A stretch of 64,000 nucleotides of DNA from CAUZJF01 sp965248605 (GCA_965248605.1 CBDFJV010000007.1:868001-932000); one strand, 5' to 3'. Positions 1 through 9,067 are shown, counted from the stretch's first letter. Numbers and translations are program-made. Notes: generated by a model not told the origin, from the sequence alone.

Positions 1-79
1 GGCCTACATGGTCGTGATGAGCGGAGCGGCGTTCTGGCTCTTCTACCGTGAGGACATCGCGGGGGCGAGGGGCGAATGA
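1..79 (+). CDS. ABC-2-type permease, C-terminal end only (5' end outside window)
   Basis: The frame starting at base 2 reads AYMVVMSGAAFWLFYRED and ends IAGARGE at a TGA at 77-79. This is the last membrane helix and basic tail shared by all the permeases that follow. The stop overlaps the ATG of the next gene (ATGA at 76-79). The segment is nearly identical to the end of the decayed copy at 9230-9307, so those two are the closest relatives in the family. The rest of the gene lies upstream of the window. Confidence 0.85.
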   Translation, partial: AYMVVMSGAAFWLFYREDIAGARGE

Positions 80-1182
80 TCGTCCACGTCCTGCGTCTTA
101 CACGCTGGGAGTGGTTCAAACTCCGACACCGATGGATGCCGTGGGTACTGCTGGGCATGGTCACCCTGGTTGCCCAACTTTTCCTTCTGGTCTACTACAT
201 TTCATACCATTCGACGGACTACGACAGAGAATTCCGCCACGGCTTTTCTCTCTCCGAGCCCGAGCCCAGTGAGAGAGGCGAGGTCTCGGCTCGTAGCGAA
301 GGAAGGGGGTCCCCCACGATCGAGGCACACGAAGAGGACCCTGTGATCTTCACATGTCACGGATTCAAGGGCGGGCGACTGCCCCCTGAGGTGGAGGGTT
401 TGTCCGAGAGGGAACAGGCCCGGTTCCACGAAATCTGCGCCGAGGAGGCTGAGCAGGAGCGGCTGTTTCGCAAGAAAGCCCGCCAGAGCTTCATCCTTCC
501 GGACAGCCTTTCCAATAGCCTCGGTGTCGCGCACACCATTGGTGTGTTCCTCATCGTGATTCTGGCCTCGTCGGCGGTGGGCGTTGAGTACGGCTGGGGC
601 ACCTTACGTACGGTCTTGACGAAAGGTACGGGCCGGTGGCAGCTTCTGATGTCGAAGGTCTTTGCGCTCGTGCTGATCGTGGCCGCCGGACTGCTTCTCC
701 TTTCGCTTACGATCGTCGCGAGCAGCCTGATCGTCTCACTGCTCACCCTCAGCGACGGGTTCGGGCTCGCCGACTCCGGCGAGTGGTCCACCGCCGCCGT
801 CATGTCCGGCAAGACGGTCTATGGGCTGACCCCATACGTCCTGCTGGCCATTTTCTTCACTGTACTGACCACGTCGGCGGGATCCGGAACAGCGGTCTCG
901 CTGGGGTATTACTTCGGCGAGACCATAGTAGTCGGCTTCCTCGTCAACATGTTCGACGGGTTGGACGGCGTCGCTGACTTCCTGCTGGGGCATAACGCCG
1001 TCGCCTGGATGGCCGAGACGGGAGTCCAGACGACCCGCGGTCTGGCTTCTCCGATTCCGCTGCATGATCTTCCGGACAACCTGCACGCCTTCGTGGTACT
1101 CCTGGTATACGTCGTCGTGCTAGGCGCAGCCACCCTGCTGCTCTTCGTGCGGCGGGATGTGGCAGGCGCCAAGGGGGCCTGA
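76..1182 (+). CDS. ABC-2-type transporter permease paralogue 1
   Basis: A 368-residue multi-pass membrane protein. It starts with the family signature LTRWEWFKLRHRWMPW, followed by the first helix (about residues 21-41), an extracytoplasmic loop of about 100 residues with two cysteines, then SLGVAHTIGVFLIVILASSA leading into EYGWGTLRTVLTKGTGRWQ. That last motif is typical of ABC-2 permeases such as those in ABC-2 exporters. Three further hydrophobic stretches follow and the protein ends in a helix plus RRDVAGA tail. The start overlaps the previous stop by 4 nt. No ATP-binding subunit is in the window, so the partner ATPase must lie upstream or elsewhere. The substrate is unknown. Confidence 0.85.
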   Translation: MIVHVLRLTRWEWFKLRHRWMPWVLLGMVTLVAQLFLLVYYISYHSTDYDREFRHGFSLSEPEPSERGEVSARSEGRGSPTIEAHEEDPVIFTCHGFKGGRLPPEVEGLSEREQARFHEICAEEAEQERLFRKKARQSFILPDSLSNSLGVAHTIGVFLIVILASSAVGVEYGWGTLRTVLTKGTGRWQLLMSKVFALVLIVAAGLLLLSLTIVASSLIVSLLTLSDGFGLADSGEWSTAAVMSGKTVYGLTPYVLLAIFFTVLTTSAGSGTAVSLGYYFGETIVVGFLVNMFDGLDGVADFLLGHNAVAWMAETGVQTTRGLASPIPLHDLPDNLHAFVVLLVYVVVLGAATLLLFVRRDVAGAKGA

Positions 1183-1214
1183 CTGGCGGCCCTCTGCCTC
1201 TGGAAGGAGATCGA

Positions 1215-2285
1215 ATGATCGTACCGATTCTACGCCTCACACGGTGGGAGTGGTTCAAGCTCCGCAAGAGATGGATGCCGTGGATACTCCTACTGGTAGC
1301 CATGGCTATCGCCCAGGTCTTCCTGTGGAGCATGTTCTACTCATACAACGACCGACCGACCGTTGAGGAGCAGACCACCTTTTATTTGCCGGGGCCGCCG
1401 GATTCAGCTGGGAACCCTGCCGCTATACCCGTGAGCTGCATCGACATTTGGGAGGGCACCGCCGACGCCAAGGTAGAGCAGAGCGATGAGACGTTAAGAG
1501 AGGACGTTCTAAGGACGGTGGAGTTTCTGCGAGAGAAAGAGTGCCAGGACCAGATGGAAGAGGAAGCCAGATTCCACGACGAGACGCGACGGGCCTTTGT
1601 GCTGCCGGACAGCGTTTCCAATGGCCTCGGTATTGCCCGCGACATCGGCGTTATCCTCATCATGATTCTGGCTGCGTCTGCGCTTGGTACAGAGTACGGC
1701 TGGGGCACGTTGCGAGGGACGTTGACCAGAGGCGTCAGCCGTTGGCAGTTCTTGGGAGCGAAGGCGTTGTCGCTCCTGCTTTTGAGCGCCGGTGGGTTCG
1801 TCATCGTGGCCGTAACCGTTGGGATCAGCAGCCTAATGGCCGCCTCCCTGGTCACGGACGGTGGCGGAGGGTTGGCCGATGCCGGCGAATGGTCCACCGT
1901 GTGGGTGATATTCGGCAAGGCAGTCTACGGGCTGTTTCCCTACGCTCTACTGGCGCTGTTCCTTTCGGTGTTGACCTCATCCTCCAGTATGGGAATCACC
2001 CTCTCTCTGGCGTACTTCTTCGCCGAATCGATTCTCGTTCAGATACTTGGGGGCCTGTTCGAGTGGTTCAGCAACGTGACCGACTACCTGCTGGGTCCCA
2101 GCGTAACCTCGTGGATGACCGAGGCGGGCGTCCGCACGACTGGTGAGAGAGCCATGTTCCCTGTAAGTGATCCGTCGAGTCAGCTTCACGCCTTCTTTGT
2201 GATTGCCGCGTACATCATCATTCTCGGTGGGGCTGCGTTCTGGCTCTTCCAGCGCAGGGACATCGCCGGAGCGAGAGGCGAGTGA
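1215..2285 (+). CDS. ABC-2-type transporter permease paralogue 2
   Basis: A 356-residue paralogue with the same layout: LTRWEWFKLRKRWMPW, helix 1, an extracytoplasmic loop, the EYGWGTLRGTLTRG motif, and about five further hydrophobic segments. It belongs to a subtype whose loop carries CIDIWEGTADAKVE followed by a second cysteine, also seen in the genes at 4558, 5637 and 6695. Unlike most array members it has its own Shine-Dalgarno (GGAAGGAG about 6 nt before the ATG) after a 32-nt gap. Its stop overlaps the next ATG by 4 nt, so translation of the array is probably coupled. Confidence 0.85.
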   Translation: MIVPILRLTRWEWFKLRKRWMPWILLLVAMAIAQVFLWSMFYSYNDRPTVEEQTTFYLPGPPDSAGNPAAIPVSCIDIWEGTADAKVEQSDETLREDVLRTVEFLREKECQDQMEEEARFHDETRRAFVLPDSVSNGLGIARDIGVILIMILAASALGTEYGWGTLRGTLTRGVSRWQFLGAKALSLLLLSAGGFVIVAVTVGISSLMAASLVTDGGGGLADAGEWSTVWVIFGKAVYGLFPYALLALFLSVLTSSSSMGITLSLAYFFAESILVQILGGLFEWFSNVTDYLLGPSVTSWMTEAGVRTTGERAMFPVSDPSSQLHAFFVIAAYIIILGGAAFWLFQRRDIAGARGE

Positions 2286-4561
2286 TCGTCCACATCCTGC
2301 GTCTCACCCGCTGGGAGTGGTTCAAGCTTCGTAAGAGGTGGATGCCGTGGATACTTCTCGGCGTCATTATCCTGATTGCCCAAGCTACTCTTTGGGGCGC
2401 CTACTATACATACCGGACCGCGGACATTGGTGAGGTGCTCAGTGACCCGAACTTCGGTGGCTTCGGTGGCCCCACCGCCGCGGACAATTGGGAATGTCGC
2501 AAGATAGAGCATCCTCGCGATGTTTGTGAAGATCAGGAGAGGGGCGAGAGGCTTTACCGCAAGTTTGAGCGCTCGCAATTCATCCTTCCATACGGCCTTT
2601 CCGATAGTCTCGGCTTAGTCTCATTAATCGGGGTGATCTTCGTCCCGATCTTGGCCGCGGCCGCGATGGGGTCTGAATACGGCTGGGGCACCCTACGCAC
2701 GATCCTTACGAGGGGTACGAGCCGGCGGCAGCTCCTGTTGGCGAAGTTCGTTGCAGTGATGCTGTTGGTAGTGGCCGGAATGCTCATCCTATCTTTGACG
2801 AGCGTCGCGAGCAGCTTGATTATCGCATGGCTCACCCTGAGCGACGGCTTCGGACTCGCCGACGCCGGCAAGTGGTCCACGGTCTTGGTTGTGTTTGGCA
2901 AGACGGTCTATGGCCTGGCTCCATACATGGTACTGGCGCTCTTCTTCGCTGTGCTGACCTCGTCGACGGCCATGGGTACCGCGCTGGTGCTGGGGTACTA
3001 CTTCATCGAGTTGTTCGTGGCAGACACCCTCTTCTATCGATTCGACTGGTTTAGCAATGTCTCCGACTTTCTACTGGGAACCAACATCGCCGGTTGGATG
3101 GAAGGGACCGAAGCTCACACAGCCGGGACCCTGAGTCAAATACCGCTGAATGATGTGCCGGGTAATTTGCACGCCTTTCTGGTGCTCCTGGCATACATCG
3201 TTGTGCTCGGTGTAGCGGCGCTCTGGCTCTTGCAACGGCAGGACGTCGCAGGAGCCGGTGGTGCTGGGATGCTACCTTATCGAGTTCTTCATGGCCGACG
3301 CCTATTTCGACAATTTCTCCGGCTTTCTGTCGGGACGCGAGATCGTCGCCTGGATGGAGGGGACCCGAGCTCAGTCGCCCGGCCTGTCTCAGATTCCGCT
3401 GAACTGTCTGCCGGGCACCCTGGTACTCCTGGCTCACATCGTCGCGCTCGGCGCCGTGTAGCTCAGGCTCCTCCAGCTCAGAGGCGTCGGTGGGGCCATG
3501 GGGGCGGTCTGACGGAGACGGCCACCGTCCTGAACCTCACGCGGTGGGAGTGGTTCAAGCTCCGCCGCCGGTGGGTGCCCTGGATACTCCTAGGCATCAT
3601 TGTCCTGATTGCCCAGTTCGCCCTGTGGAGTGCGTACATTTCGTACGAGACCACAGACCTCAGCGTCATAGAAATTAGCGGCTCATACCAGCGCGGCCAA
3701 CAATCCATCGAATACTCCTGGTCGTTCAACTGTCGCGCTTTCGAGACCGGGCGGGTTCCTTCGGAGGCGGCGGACGAGGAAGCTTTTAACGAAAAGGTCG
3801 AGCGATTTCGCGAAGTTTGTGAGAACCTGGACGAAGAAGAGAAGGCGTTCCGTGAGCTTTCCCGGCATAGCTTCATCCTTCCGAGCAGCCTTTCCAATAG
3901 TCAAGGGATCGCAGCCACCATCGGTATCGTCCTCATCTTGATCCTGGCCTCGTCGGCGATAGGGGTCGAATACGGCTGGGGTACCTTACGCGGTGCCCTG
4001 ACACGAGGGACAGGCCGCTGGCAGATCCTGGCGTCGAAGGGCCTTGCGCTTATCCTGATGGGCGCCGCCGGACTGCTCGTCCTATCACTGACGATCGTCG
4101 TCAGCAGTTTGATCGCCGCATTGCTCACTCTGCACGAGGGCGGAGGGCTCGCCGACTCCGGCGAGTGGCCCACTGCCGCGGTCATGTTCGGCAAGGCGGT
4201 GTATGGGCTAGCCCCATACGTCCTGCTGGCCCTCTTTTTCACTGTGGTGACCTCATCGGCGGGAGCCGGGACTGCCATCTCGCTCGGGTACTACCTAGCA
4301 GAGACCATCACAGTCGCCATCCTGCTCGACCTTTTCGACTGGTTCGGCAACGTGACGGACTTCCTGCTGGGTCCCAGCGTTTCCTCATGGATGACCGAGA
4401 CGGGCGTCCGCACGACCGGTGAGGGAGCCATGTTCCCTCTGAGTGATCCGTCGAGTCAGCTCCACGCCTTCTTCGTCGTTATGGCCTACATCATCATTCT
4501 CGGCGCGGCTGCCTTCTGGCTCTTCCAGCGCAAGGACATCGCAGGGGCGAGAGGCGAATGA
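2282..4561 (+). CDS. Fused double ABC-2-type permease (paralogues 3 and 4 in one frame)
   Basis: One open frame of 759 residues holds two complete permease units. Unit one runs from the ATG to about residue 325 (EYGWGTLRTILTRG; ending LLQRQDVAGAGG) but has lost its stop. An arginine-rich hydrophilic linker of about 85 residues follows. It is an out-of-frame reading of a decayed third permease fragment. Unit two begins near residue 412 (VLNLTRWEWFKLRRRW) and lacks its own ATG: the usual MIVHVLRL start reads ETATVLNL. It is therefore probably made only as a fusion, or from a non-canonical start. A tandem permease fusion could act like a dimer; whether the product folds is unknown. It overlaps its neighbours by 4 nt on both sides. 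Confidence 0.8.
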   Translation: MIVHILRLTRWEWFKLRKRWMPWILLGVIILIAQATLWGAYYTYRTADIGEVLSDPNFGGFGGPTAADNWECRKIEHPRDVCEDQERGERLYRKFERSQFILPYGLSDSLGLVSLIGVIFVPILAAAAMGSEYGWGTLRTILTRGTSRRQLLLAKFVAVMLLVVAGMLILSLTSVASSLIIAWLTLSDGFGLADAGKWSTVLVVFGKTVYGLAPYMVLALFFAVLTSSTAMGTALVLGYYFIELFVADTLFYRFDWFSNVSDFLLGTNIAGWMEGTEAHTAGTLSQIPLNDVPGNLHAFLVLLAYIVVLGVAALWLLQRQDVAGAGGAGMLPYRVLHGRRLFRQFLRLSVGTRDRRLDGGDPSSVARPVSDSAELSAGHPGTPGSHRRARRRVAQAPPAQRRRWGHGGGLTETATVLNLTRWEWFKLRRRWVPWILLGIIVLIAQFALWSAYISYETTDLSVIEISGSYQRGQQSIEYSWSFNCRAFETGRVPSEAADEEAFNEKVERFREVCENLDEEEKAFRELSRHSFILPSSLSNSQGIAATIGIVLILILASSAIGVEYGWGTLRGALTRGTGRWQILASKGLALILMGAAGLLVLSLTIVVSSLIAALLTLHEGGGLADSGEWPTAAVMFGKAVYGLAPYVLLALFFTVVTSSAGAGTAISLGYYLAETITVAILLDLFDWFGNVTDFLLGPSVSSWMTETGVRTTGEGAMFPLSDPSSQLHAFFVVMAYIIILGAAAFWLFQRKDIAGARGE
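3258..3461 (+). pseudogene. Remnant of a further permease C-terminus, out of frame inside the fusion gene
   Basis: In a different frame from the surrounding gene, this stretch reads VLGCYLIEFFMADAYFDNFS, then IVAWMEGTRAQSPG and LSQIPLNCLPGTLVLL. It matches the end of unit one of the fusion (YYFIELFVADTLF; IAGWMEGTEAH; LSQIPLNDVPG) with small deletions. It is a collapsed extra array copy. In the fusion gene's frame it supplies the basic linker between the two units. Confidence 0.75.
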
Positions 4562-5640
4562 TCGTCCACGTACTACGCCTGGCCTGGTGGGAGTGGTTCA
4601 AGCTCCGAAAGAGATGGATGCCGTGGATTCTTCTCGGCATCGTCGTCGTCATCACCCAGCTCATTCTATGGGGCGACTATTCCGAGTACCGCAGCATTGG
4701 CAGGCATGGAGGTCCCTTCTGGAGTATCCAATTTTCTGAAGACAACGTTGTCCGCATCACATGCGTCGACGTGGTAGAGGACACCGTCGATGCCAAGTTG
4801 GCGCTCATCCCTGAACGGAACCACCAGGAGATTCTTGAGGCAGTAGAGGAGAGACGCGCGAGCGGGCGCTGTGAAGAGCAGCTTGAAGGCTACGCTGTGC
4901 GGCGTGGGTTCTACCGTGAGGGCTTCGTCCTTCCGAGCAGCCTAGCGAATGGCCTCGGAAATGCCAATTCCTTCGGGATTCTGCTCATCATGATCTTGGG
5001 AGCGTCCGCGGTGGGGGTCGAATACGGCTGGGGCACGTTGCGGCCGGTCTTGACTAGGGGCATAGGCCGCCGGCAGTTCCTGGGCGCGAAGGTGCTGTCG
5101 CTGCTTCTTCTAAGCGGCGCAGGGTTCATCATCGTCGGCTTTGGCGTTGTGATCAGTAGCATGGTCTTCGCTTCGCTCATCAGCGGCGACGGCGGTGGAC
5201 TTGCAGATTCAGGACAGTGGTCCACAGTGGCGGTTATGTTCGGGAAGGCGCTCTACGGGCTGACGCCTTACCTCGTCCTGGCGCTGTTCCTATCGGTGTT
5301 GGCCTCATCGTCGAGCATGGGGATCGCCATCTCTCTGGCGTACTTCTTCGTCGAACTCATACTCATTCAGGTACTTGGTGGGTTCGACTGGTTCGGCACC
5401 GTGACAGGTTTCCTGCTTGGCCCCAGTATCGCTGGCTGGATGGCGCAGACCGGGGTCCAGAGCAACGCCTGGATCGCCGAGGCCAGAGTGTTCACGGAGA
5501 GCGGTGGTCTGGTTAGGGTAAATGAGTTGCCGAGTCAGCTGCACGCCTTCTTCGTGCTGACGGCATACATCATCATTCTCGGTGTCGCGGCATTCTGGCT
5601 CTTCCAGCGCAAGGACATCGCAGGAGCGAAGGGCGAATGA
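4558..5640 (+). CDS. ABC-2-type transporter permease paralogue 5
   Basis: A 360-residue paralogue. The N-terminus reads LAWWEWFKLRKRWMPW, the loop carries CVDVVEDTVDAKLA and a second cysteine (GRCEEQ), and the core motif is EYGWGTLRPVLTRG. The penultimate region has an insertion (SNAWIAEARVFTESGGLVRV) shared only with the gene at 6695, so these two are sister copies. It ends FQRKDIAGAKGE. ATGA overlaps at both ends suggest translational coupling. It is predicted to act in the cytoplasmic membrane with an ATPase encoded elsewhere. Confidence 0.85.
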   Translation: MIVHVLRLAWWEWFKLRKRWMPWILLGIVVVITQLILWGDYSEYRSIGRHGGPFWSIQFSEDNVVRITCVDVVEDTVDAKLALIPERNHQEILEAVEERRASGRCEEQLEGYAVRRGFYREGFVLPSSLANGLGNANSFGILLIMILGASAVGVEYGWGTLRPVLTRGIGRRQFLGAKVLSLLLLSGAGFIIVGFGVVISSMVFASLISGDGGGLADSGQWSTVAVMFGKALYGLTPYLVLALFLSVLASSSSMGIAISLAYFFVELILIQVLGGFDWFGTVTGFLLGPSIAGWMAQTGVQSNAWIAEARVFTESGGLVRVNELPSQLHAFFVLTAYIIILGVAAFWLFQRKDIAGAKGE

Positions 5641-6698
5641 TCGTCCACGTGCTGCGATTGACCCGCTGGGAGTGGTTCAAGCTCCGCAGAAGATGGGTGC
5701 CATGGATACTCTTGATCGTCGCCCTCGCCGTCGTTCAAGCCACCCTGTGGGGTTTCTACGCTTCATACGGGAACGTGGGCAACGAATACGCTTCTGGCTA
5801 CCCCGGAGTACCGGATGCCCGCGGCAGGTCTTCCATAGTCAGGATCTCGTGTGTCGACATCCTCGAAGGGACCGCCGCCGCCAAGGTGGAGATGGTCATC
5901 GAGGAGATGCGCGAGGACGCTCGCAAGATGCTCGAACACCGACAAGAGCCTGGAAACTGTCAAGACATCGTTGAGGAGATCGCAGAGGAGCGCAAGCGCC
6001 ACCGGGAGTTCTTCGTCCTTCCAGGAGGTCTCGCCAACGCCCTCGGAGTCGCCCACTACATCGGCGTTCTCCTCATCATGATCCTCGGGGCATCGGCAGT
6101 CGGCGCAGAGTACGGATGGGGCACGTTACGAACAGCGTTGACGAAGGGTACCGGCAGGTGGCAGCTCCTGGGGGCGAAATCGTTGTCGCTTGTGCTGTTG
6201 AGTGTTGCTGGGCTGCTCGTTGTCTCCCTGACCGTCGCGGTCAGCAGCCTGATCGCCGCTTCACTTACTCTTGGCGACGGTGGCGGGTTGGTCGGTGTCG
6301 GACAGTGGTCGACGGCGGCCGTGATGTTCGGCAAGGCGACCTATGTGCTGGTCGCATACGCCATCCTTGCGCTGTTCCTCACGGTACTGACCTCATCGTC
6401 GAGCATGGGGATCGCGATGTCTCTTGCTTACTACTTCGCTGAGCTCATACTCGGACGCATCCTGGGTGGCCTGTTCGCCTGGTTCGACAACGTGTCTGAC
6501 TTTCTGATTGGATTCAACACGGCCGCCTGGATGTCCGAAACCGGGGTGGTGACGACCGAGGGGACCTTTTTCCCCGTCAGTGACCCGCCTGGTGCGCTGC
6601 ACGCCTTCCTCGTCCTCCTGGCCTGCATGGCTGTGCTGGGCGCGACGTCGTTCTGGCTCTTCCAACGCAGGGATGTCGCTGGAGCGAGGGGCGAATGA
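5637..6698 (+). CDS. ABC-2-type transporter permease paralogue 6
   Basis: A 353-residue paralogue with LTRWEWFKLRRRWVPW, the loop motif CVDILEGTAAAKVE followed by GNCQDI, and the core motif EYGWGTLRTALTKG. Hydrophobic segments lie in the same positions as in its neighbours. It differs in having YVLVAYAILALFL where the others read YGLxPYxxLALF. ATGA overlaps occur at both ends. The role is inferred from the family only. Confidence 0.85.
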   Translation: MIVHVLRLTRWEWFKLRRRWVPWILLIVALAVVQATLWGFYASYGNVGNEYASGYPGVPDARGRSSIVRISCVDILEGTAAAKVEMVIEEMREDARKMLEHRQEPGNCQDIVEEIAEERKRHREFFVLPGGLANALGVAHYIGVLLIMILGASAVGAEYGWGTLRTALTKGTGRWQLLGAKSLSLVLLSVAGLLVVSLTVAVSSLIAASLTLGDGGGLVGVGQWSTAAVMFGKATYVLVAYAILALFLTVLTSSSSMGIAMSLAYYFAELILGRILGGLFAWFDNVSDFLIGFNTAAWMSETGVVTTEGTFFPVSDPPGALHAFLVLLACMAVLGATSFWLFQRRDVAGARGE

Positions 6699-7786
6699 TG
6701 GCTCAGCTGGTGCGGCTGACTCGCTGGGAGTGGTTCAAGCTCCGACATCGTTGGATGCCCTGGATACTTCTCGCGATAGTAGTGATTGCTTCGCAGGCCG
6801 CCCTGTGGGGCGACTACTCTTCGTACCACCGGGTTGACAGCTATGGACGCACCTTATGGAGTATTCGCGCGGACGCCGCAGACCCCCCTGTCAATGTCCG
6901 CATCTCATGCGTCGACATCGCAGACGGCAGCGTCGATGCCAAGTTGGCGCTTGTCCCGGAGCGGTACCAACAAGACGCCATCGAGAACGTAGAAGAGGCA
7001 CGAGCGCGCGGATGTGAGGAGCGGCTTGAGCGCGACGCTCGGGACCGCGACCGCTACCGTGGGGGCTTTATCCTTCCGAGCAGCCTTGCCAGTGGCCTCG
7101 GTACGGCCAACACCGTCGGGGTTCTCCTAATCATGATCCTGGCCTCGTCTGCTATGGGAATCGAGTACGGCTGGGGCACGTTGCGGACGGTCTTGACCAG
7201 GGGCACCGGACGCTGGCAGCTCCTGGGCGCGAAGGTGCTGTCGCTACTTCTGTTGGGCAGCGCAGGGTTCGTCATCGTCGGCCTGGGCATCGTGGTCAGC
7301 AGCTTGATCGCCGCTTCGCTCATCGGCGGCGACGGCGGAGGGCTTGCCGACTCAGGTCGGTGGCCCACGGTGGTCGTGATGTTTGGGAAGGCGGTCTACG
7401 GGCTTGCGCCGTACGTCATCCTGGCGCTGTTCCTGTCGGTGTTGACCTCATCATCGAGCATTGGAATCGCCGTCTCTCTCGCGTACCTCTTCGTGGAGCT
7501 CACACTCATCGGAACTCTCAGCGGTCTGGTCGACTGGTTCGGCAACATAACCGATTTCCTTCTTGGACCCAATGCCGCCGCATGGATGACCGAAGCTGGC
7601 GTCAGCAGTAATGCATGGATAGTCGAAGATCGAGTCTTCGCCGAGACCGGCGGTCTGGTTAGGATCGCTGAGCTGCCGGGCCAGTTGCACTCTTTCCTCG
7701 TCCTGGCGGCATACATCGCGGTACTCTGCGGCGCGGCCCTTTGGATCATCCGACGTAGGGACATCGCTGGAGCCAAGGGCGAGTGA
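6695..7786 (+). CDS. ABC-2-type transporter permease paralogue 7, last of the array
   Basis: A 363-residue paralogue starting MMAQLVRLTRWEWFKLRHRW, with the loop motif CVDIADGSVDAKLA plus a second cysteine, and EYGWGTLRTVLTRG. It shares the SNAWIVEDRVFAETGGLVRI insertion with the gene at 4558. It ends RRRDIAGAKGE and is the last intact copy. The stop is followed by a non-coding tail that recurs after the decayed copy at 9068-9307. Confidence 0.85.
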   Translation: MMAQLVRLTRWEWFKLRHRWMPWILLAIVVIASQAALWGDYSSYHRVDSYGRTLWSIRADAADPPVNVRISCVDIADGSVDAKLALVPERYQQDAIENVEEARARGCEERLERDARDRDRYRGGFILPSSLASGLGTANTVGVLLIMILASSAMGIEYGWGTLRTVLTRGTGRWQLLGAKVLSLLLLGSAGFVIVGLGIVVSSLIAASLIGGDGGGLADSGRWPTVVVMFGKAVYGLAPYVILALFLSVLTSSSSIGIAVSLAYLFVELTLIGTLSGLVDWFGNITDFLLGPNAAAWMTEAGVSSNAWIVEDRVFAETGGLVRIAELPGQLHSFLVLAAYIAVLCGAALWIIRRRDIAGAKGE

Positions 7787-7807
7787 TTGGCGTCATGCAG
7801 CCCTCGC

Positions 7808-7942
7808 TCCGGGTCCTGTAGCACCGTTCGGGCTGCACTTCTCCCGAACAGACCAGCTGGTCACGTCTGGGGATTCGACTGGCCAGCTCCTGCGGTTATC
7901 CCTTTCAGGTCCACCGCCCACGAATACCGCAGTTCTTCGGCT
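7808..7942. repeat. Array-tail repeat, copy 1
   Basis: The sequence from GTCCTGTAG to GCCCACGAATACCGCAGTT resembles 9312-9440, which also directly follows a permease stop. Shared blocks include CGTCTGGGGATTC and CCCTTTCAGG. A third short piece (GCCCACGAGTACCGCAGTT) lies near 9725-9743. Copy 1 contains a 7-bp hairpin (GTTCGGG at 7826-7832 with CCCGAAC at 7843-7849) that is not conserved in copy 2. No coding function is apparent. Confidence 0.6.
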
Positions 7943-8046
7943 TCATCCCAGAGTCGAGCTCGGAAGGGCGTTTGGTGTCCAACTCTCCCGACTGCGTAGA
8001 ACGGCCGGGCACCGGAGCAAGACGCTAGCCGAGGTACCCCACCCCT

Positions 8047-8214
8047 ATGACCTACAACCCCACTACCCGCACCTTCGACTGCGACCTGACCCTGACCGAC
8101 AGACAGGTCCTGGGGTTCTGCCGGGAGGGATACCTAGCCCTCGAGAGGGTCGTCGACGATGGGACGAACCGGCTGACGCTGGCGGAACGGAATGGTGCTG
8201 CTAGGTCGCCATAA
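8047..8214 (+). CDS. Small 55-residue protein, possibly a decayed N-terminal fragment
   Basis: A short frame starting MTYNPTTRTFDCDLTLTDRQ, with LGFCREGYLALERVVDD, ending at TAA just before a strong terminator hairpin. The LTDRQVxxFCREGYLxLE pattern resembles the N-terminus of phytanoyl-CoA-dioxygenase-like proteins (an impression from memory). At 55 residues it would be a remnant, because the catalytic double-stranded beta-helix is absent. No clear ribosome-binding site was seen. Confidence 0.35.
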   Translation: MTYNPTTRTFDCDLTLTDRQVLGFCREGYLALERVVDDGTNRLTLAERNGAARSP

Positions 8215-8217
8215 CGA

Positions 8218-8249
8218 AAAGGCCGGGAGCACCCACGCCCCCGGCCTTT
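8218..8249. terminator. Bidirectional hairpin terminator
   Basis: A perfect 10-bp stem, AAAGGCCGGG at 8218-8227 and CCCGGCCTTT at 8240-8249, with a 12-nt loop. The flanking A and T runs fit transcription from either side. It sits between the plus-strand small frame ending at 8214 and the minus-strand gene ending at 8270. Confidence 0.8.
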
Positions 8250-8269
8250 CGCGTCCCTCTAATCGGCCT

Positions 8270-8929
8270 CTACTGCGTGCTCGTAGCGCTCGCGGCCTGA
8301 ATCCGAGACGCTAGGGTGGCCTTGGTGAACTCGAACGGGGCTGCTGAATCTGCGGCGGTGTCGAGTTGCCTCGCGTTGACTTCGCCGTTGTAGCGACTAG
8401 TTGCCAGGAACTTCAGCCGGTCTCCGCTTACCTCGGCGATTCCGGGCTCGCCTGGGGCGACCCAGAGGATGTCGCCAAACCTTCGCGGAAAGCGGTCCGG
8501 CGTCTGTATCGCTTCAAGGAATAGCGCGTACGTACGACCAGGTTCCAGGTCGATGGTCTCGTAGGCCTCGAACGACACGTCCGTGGTGACTCCCGCCGAG
8601 GTGACGGCGTAGATCTCCTGTCCGGCGACGGTGTCACCTTTGAGTGAATCTACGACCACGAACCGGCGAAAAATCTCCGTCGTTGAGCCGTGTGGCTGCC
8701 CGTCGACCGGGGAGATGGACGGTATCACGATCTCCTCCTCGTCGACGAATCTCCCCGTGACGATGCGCTGGGAGTCTTCGATGAGTCTGTCGCCGTCGAA
8801 GTAGTGCGGCCAGTCGCCGTGCGTTACAGACGACCCACTGATTCGAGGTAAGACGAACGCGGTGACGATTCCGAGGACTACCGCGAGCGACATCACCGAA
8901 ATGGCTTTGGGTGTAGTAAGAAATCTCAT
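8270..8929 (-). CDS. Membrane-anchored or secreted hypothetical protein
   Basis: A 219-residue protein of unknown function. I chose the ATG at 8929 (MRFLTTPKAISVMSLAVV) because GGGGAGGAAC lies 6 nt upstream; an in-frame ATG at 8944 would place that Shine-Dalgarno inside the gene. Residues 8-30 form an N-terminal signal anchor. The rest is hydrophilic and probably extracytoplasmic, with a segment VVVDSLKGDTVAGQEIYAVT suggesting a beta-rich domain. It is transcribed toward the shared terminator at 8218-8249. No motif or catalytic residues were recognised. Confidence 0.65.
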   Translation of the reverse strand: MRFLTTPKAISVMSLAVVLGIVTAFVLPRISGSSVTHGDWPHYFDGDRLIEDSQRIVTGRFVDEEEIVIPSISPVDGQPHGSTTEIFRRFVVVDSLKGDTVAGQEIYAVTSAGVTTDVSFEAYETIDLEPGRTYALFLEAIQTPDRFPRRFGDILWVAPGEPGIAEVSGDRLKFLATSRYNGEVNARQLDTAADSAAPFEFTKATLASRIQAASATSTQ

Positions 8930-9067
8930 TATGTTCCTCCCCATCCTAGCAGTCTACTTCCCAGATGTCATTCTCGTATCGATCGTTTACGGCACACTCG
9001 TCGTCTGCGTGATCGGTCTCGTAGACTGTTCCTCTGTTTCTGCTGGTGTTCATAACCATCACAGCCG

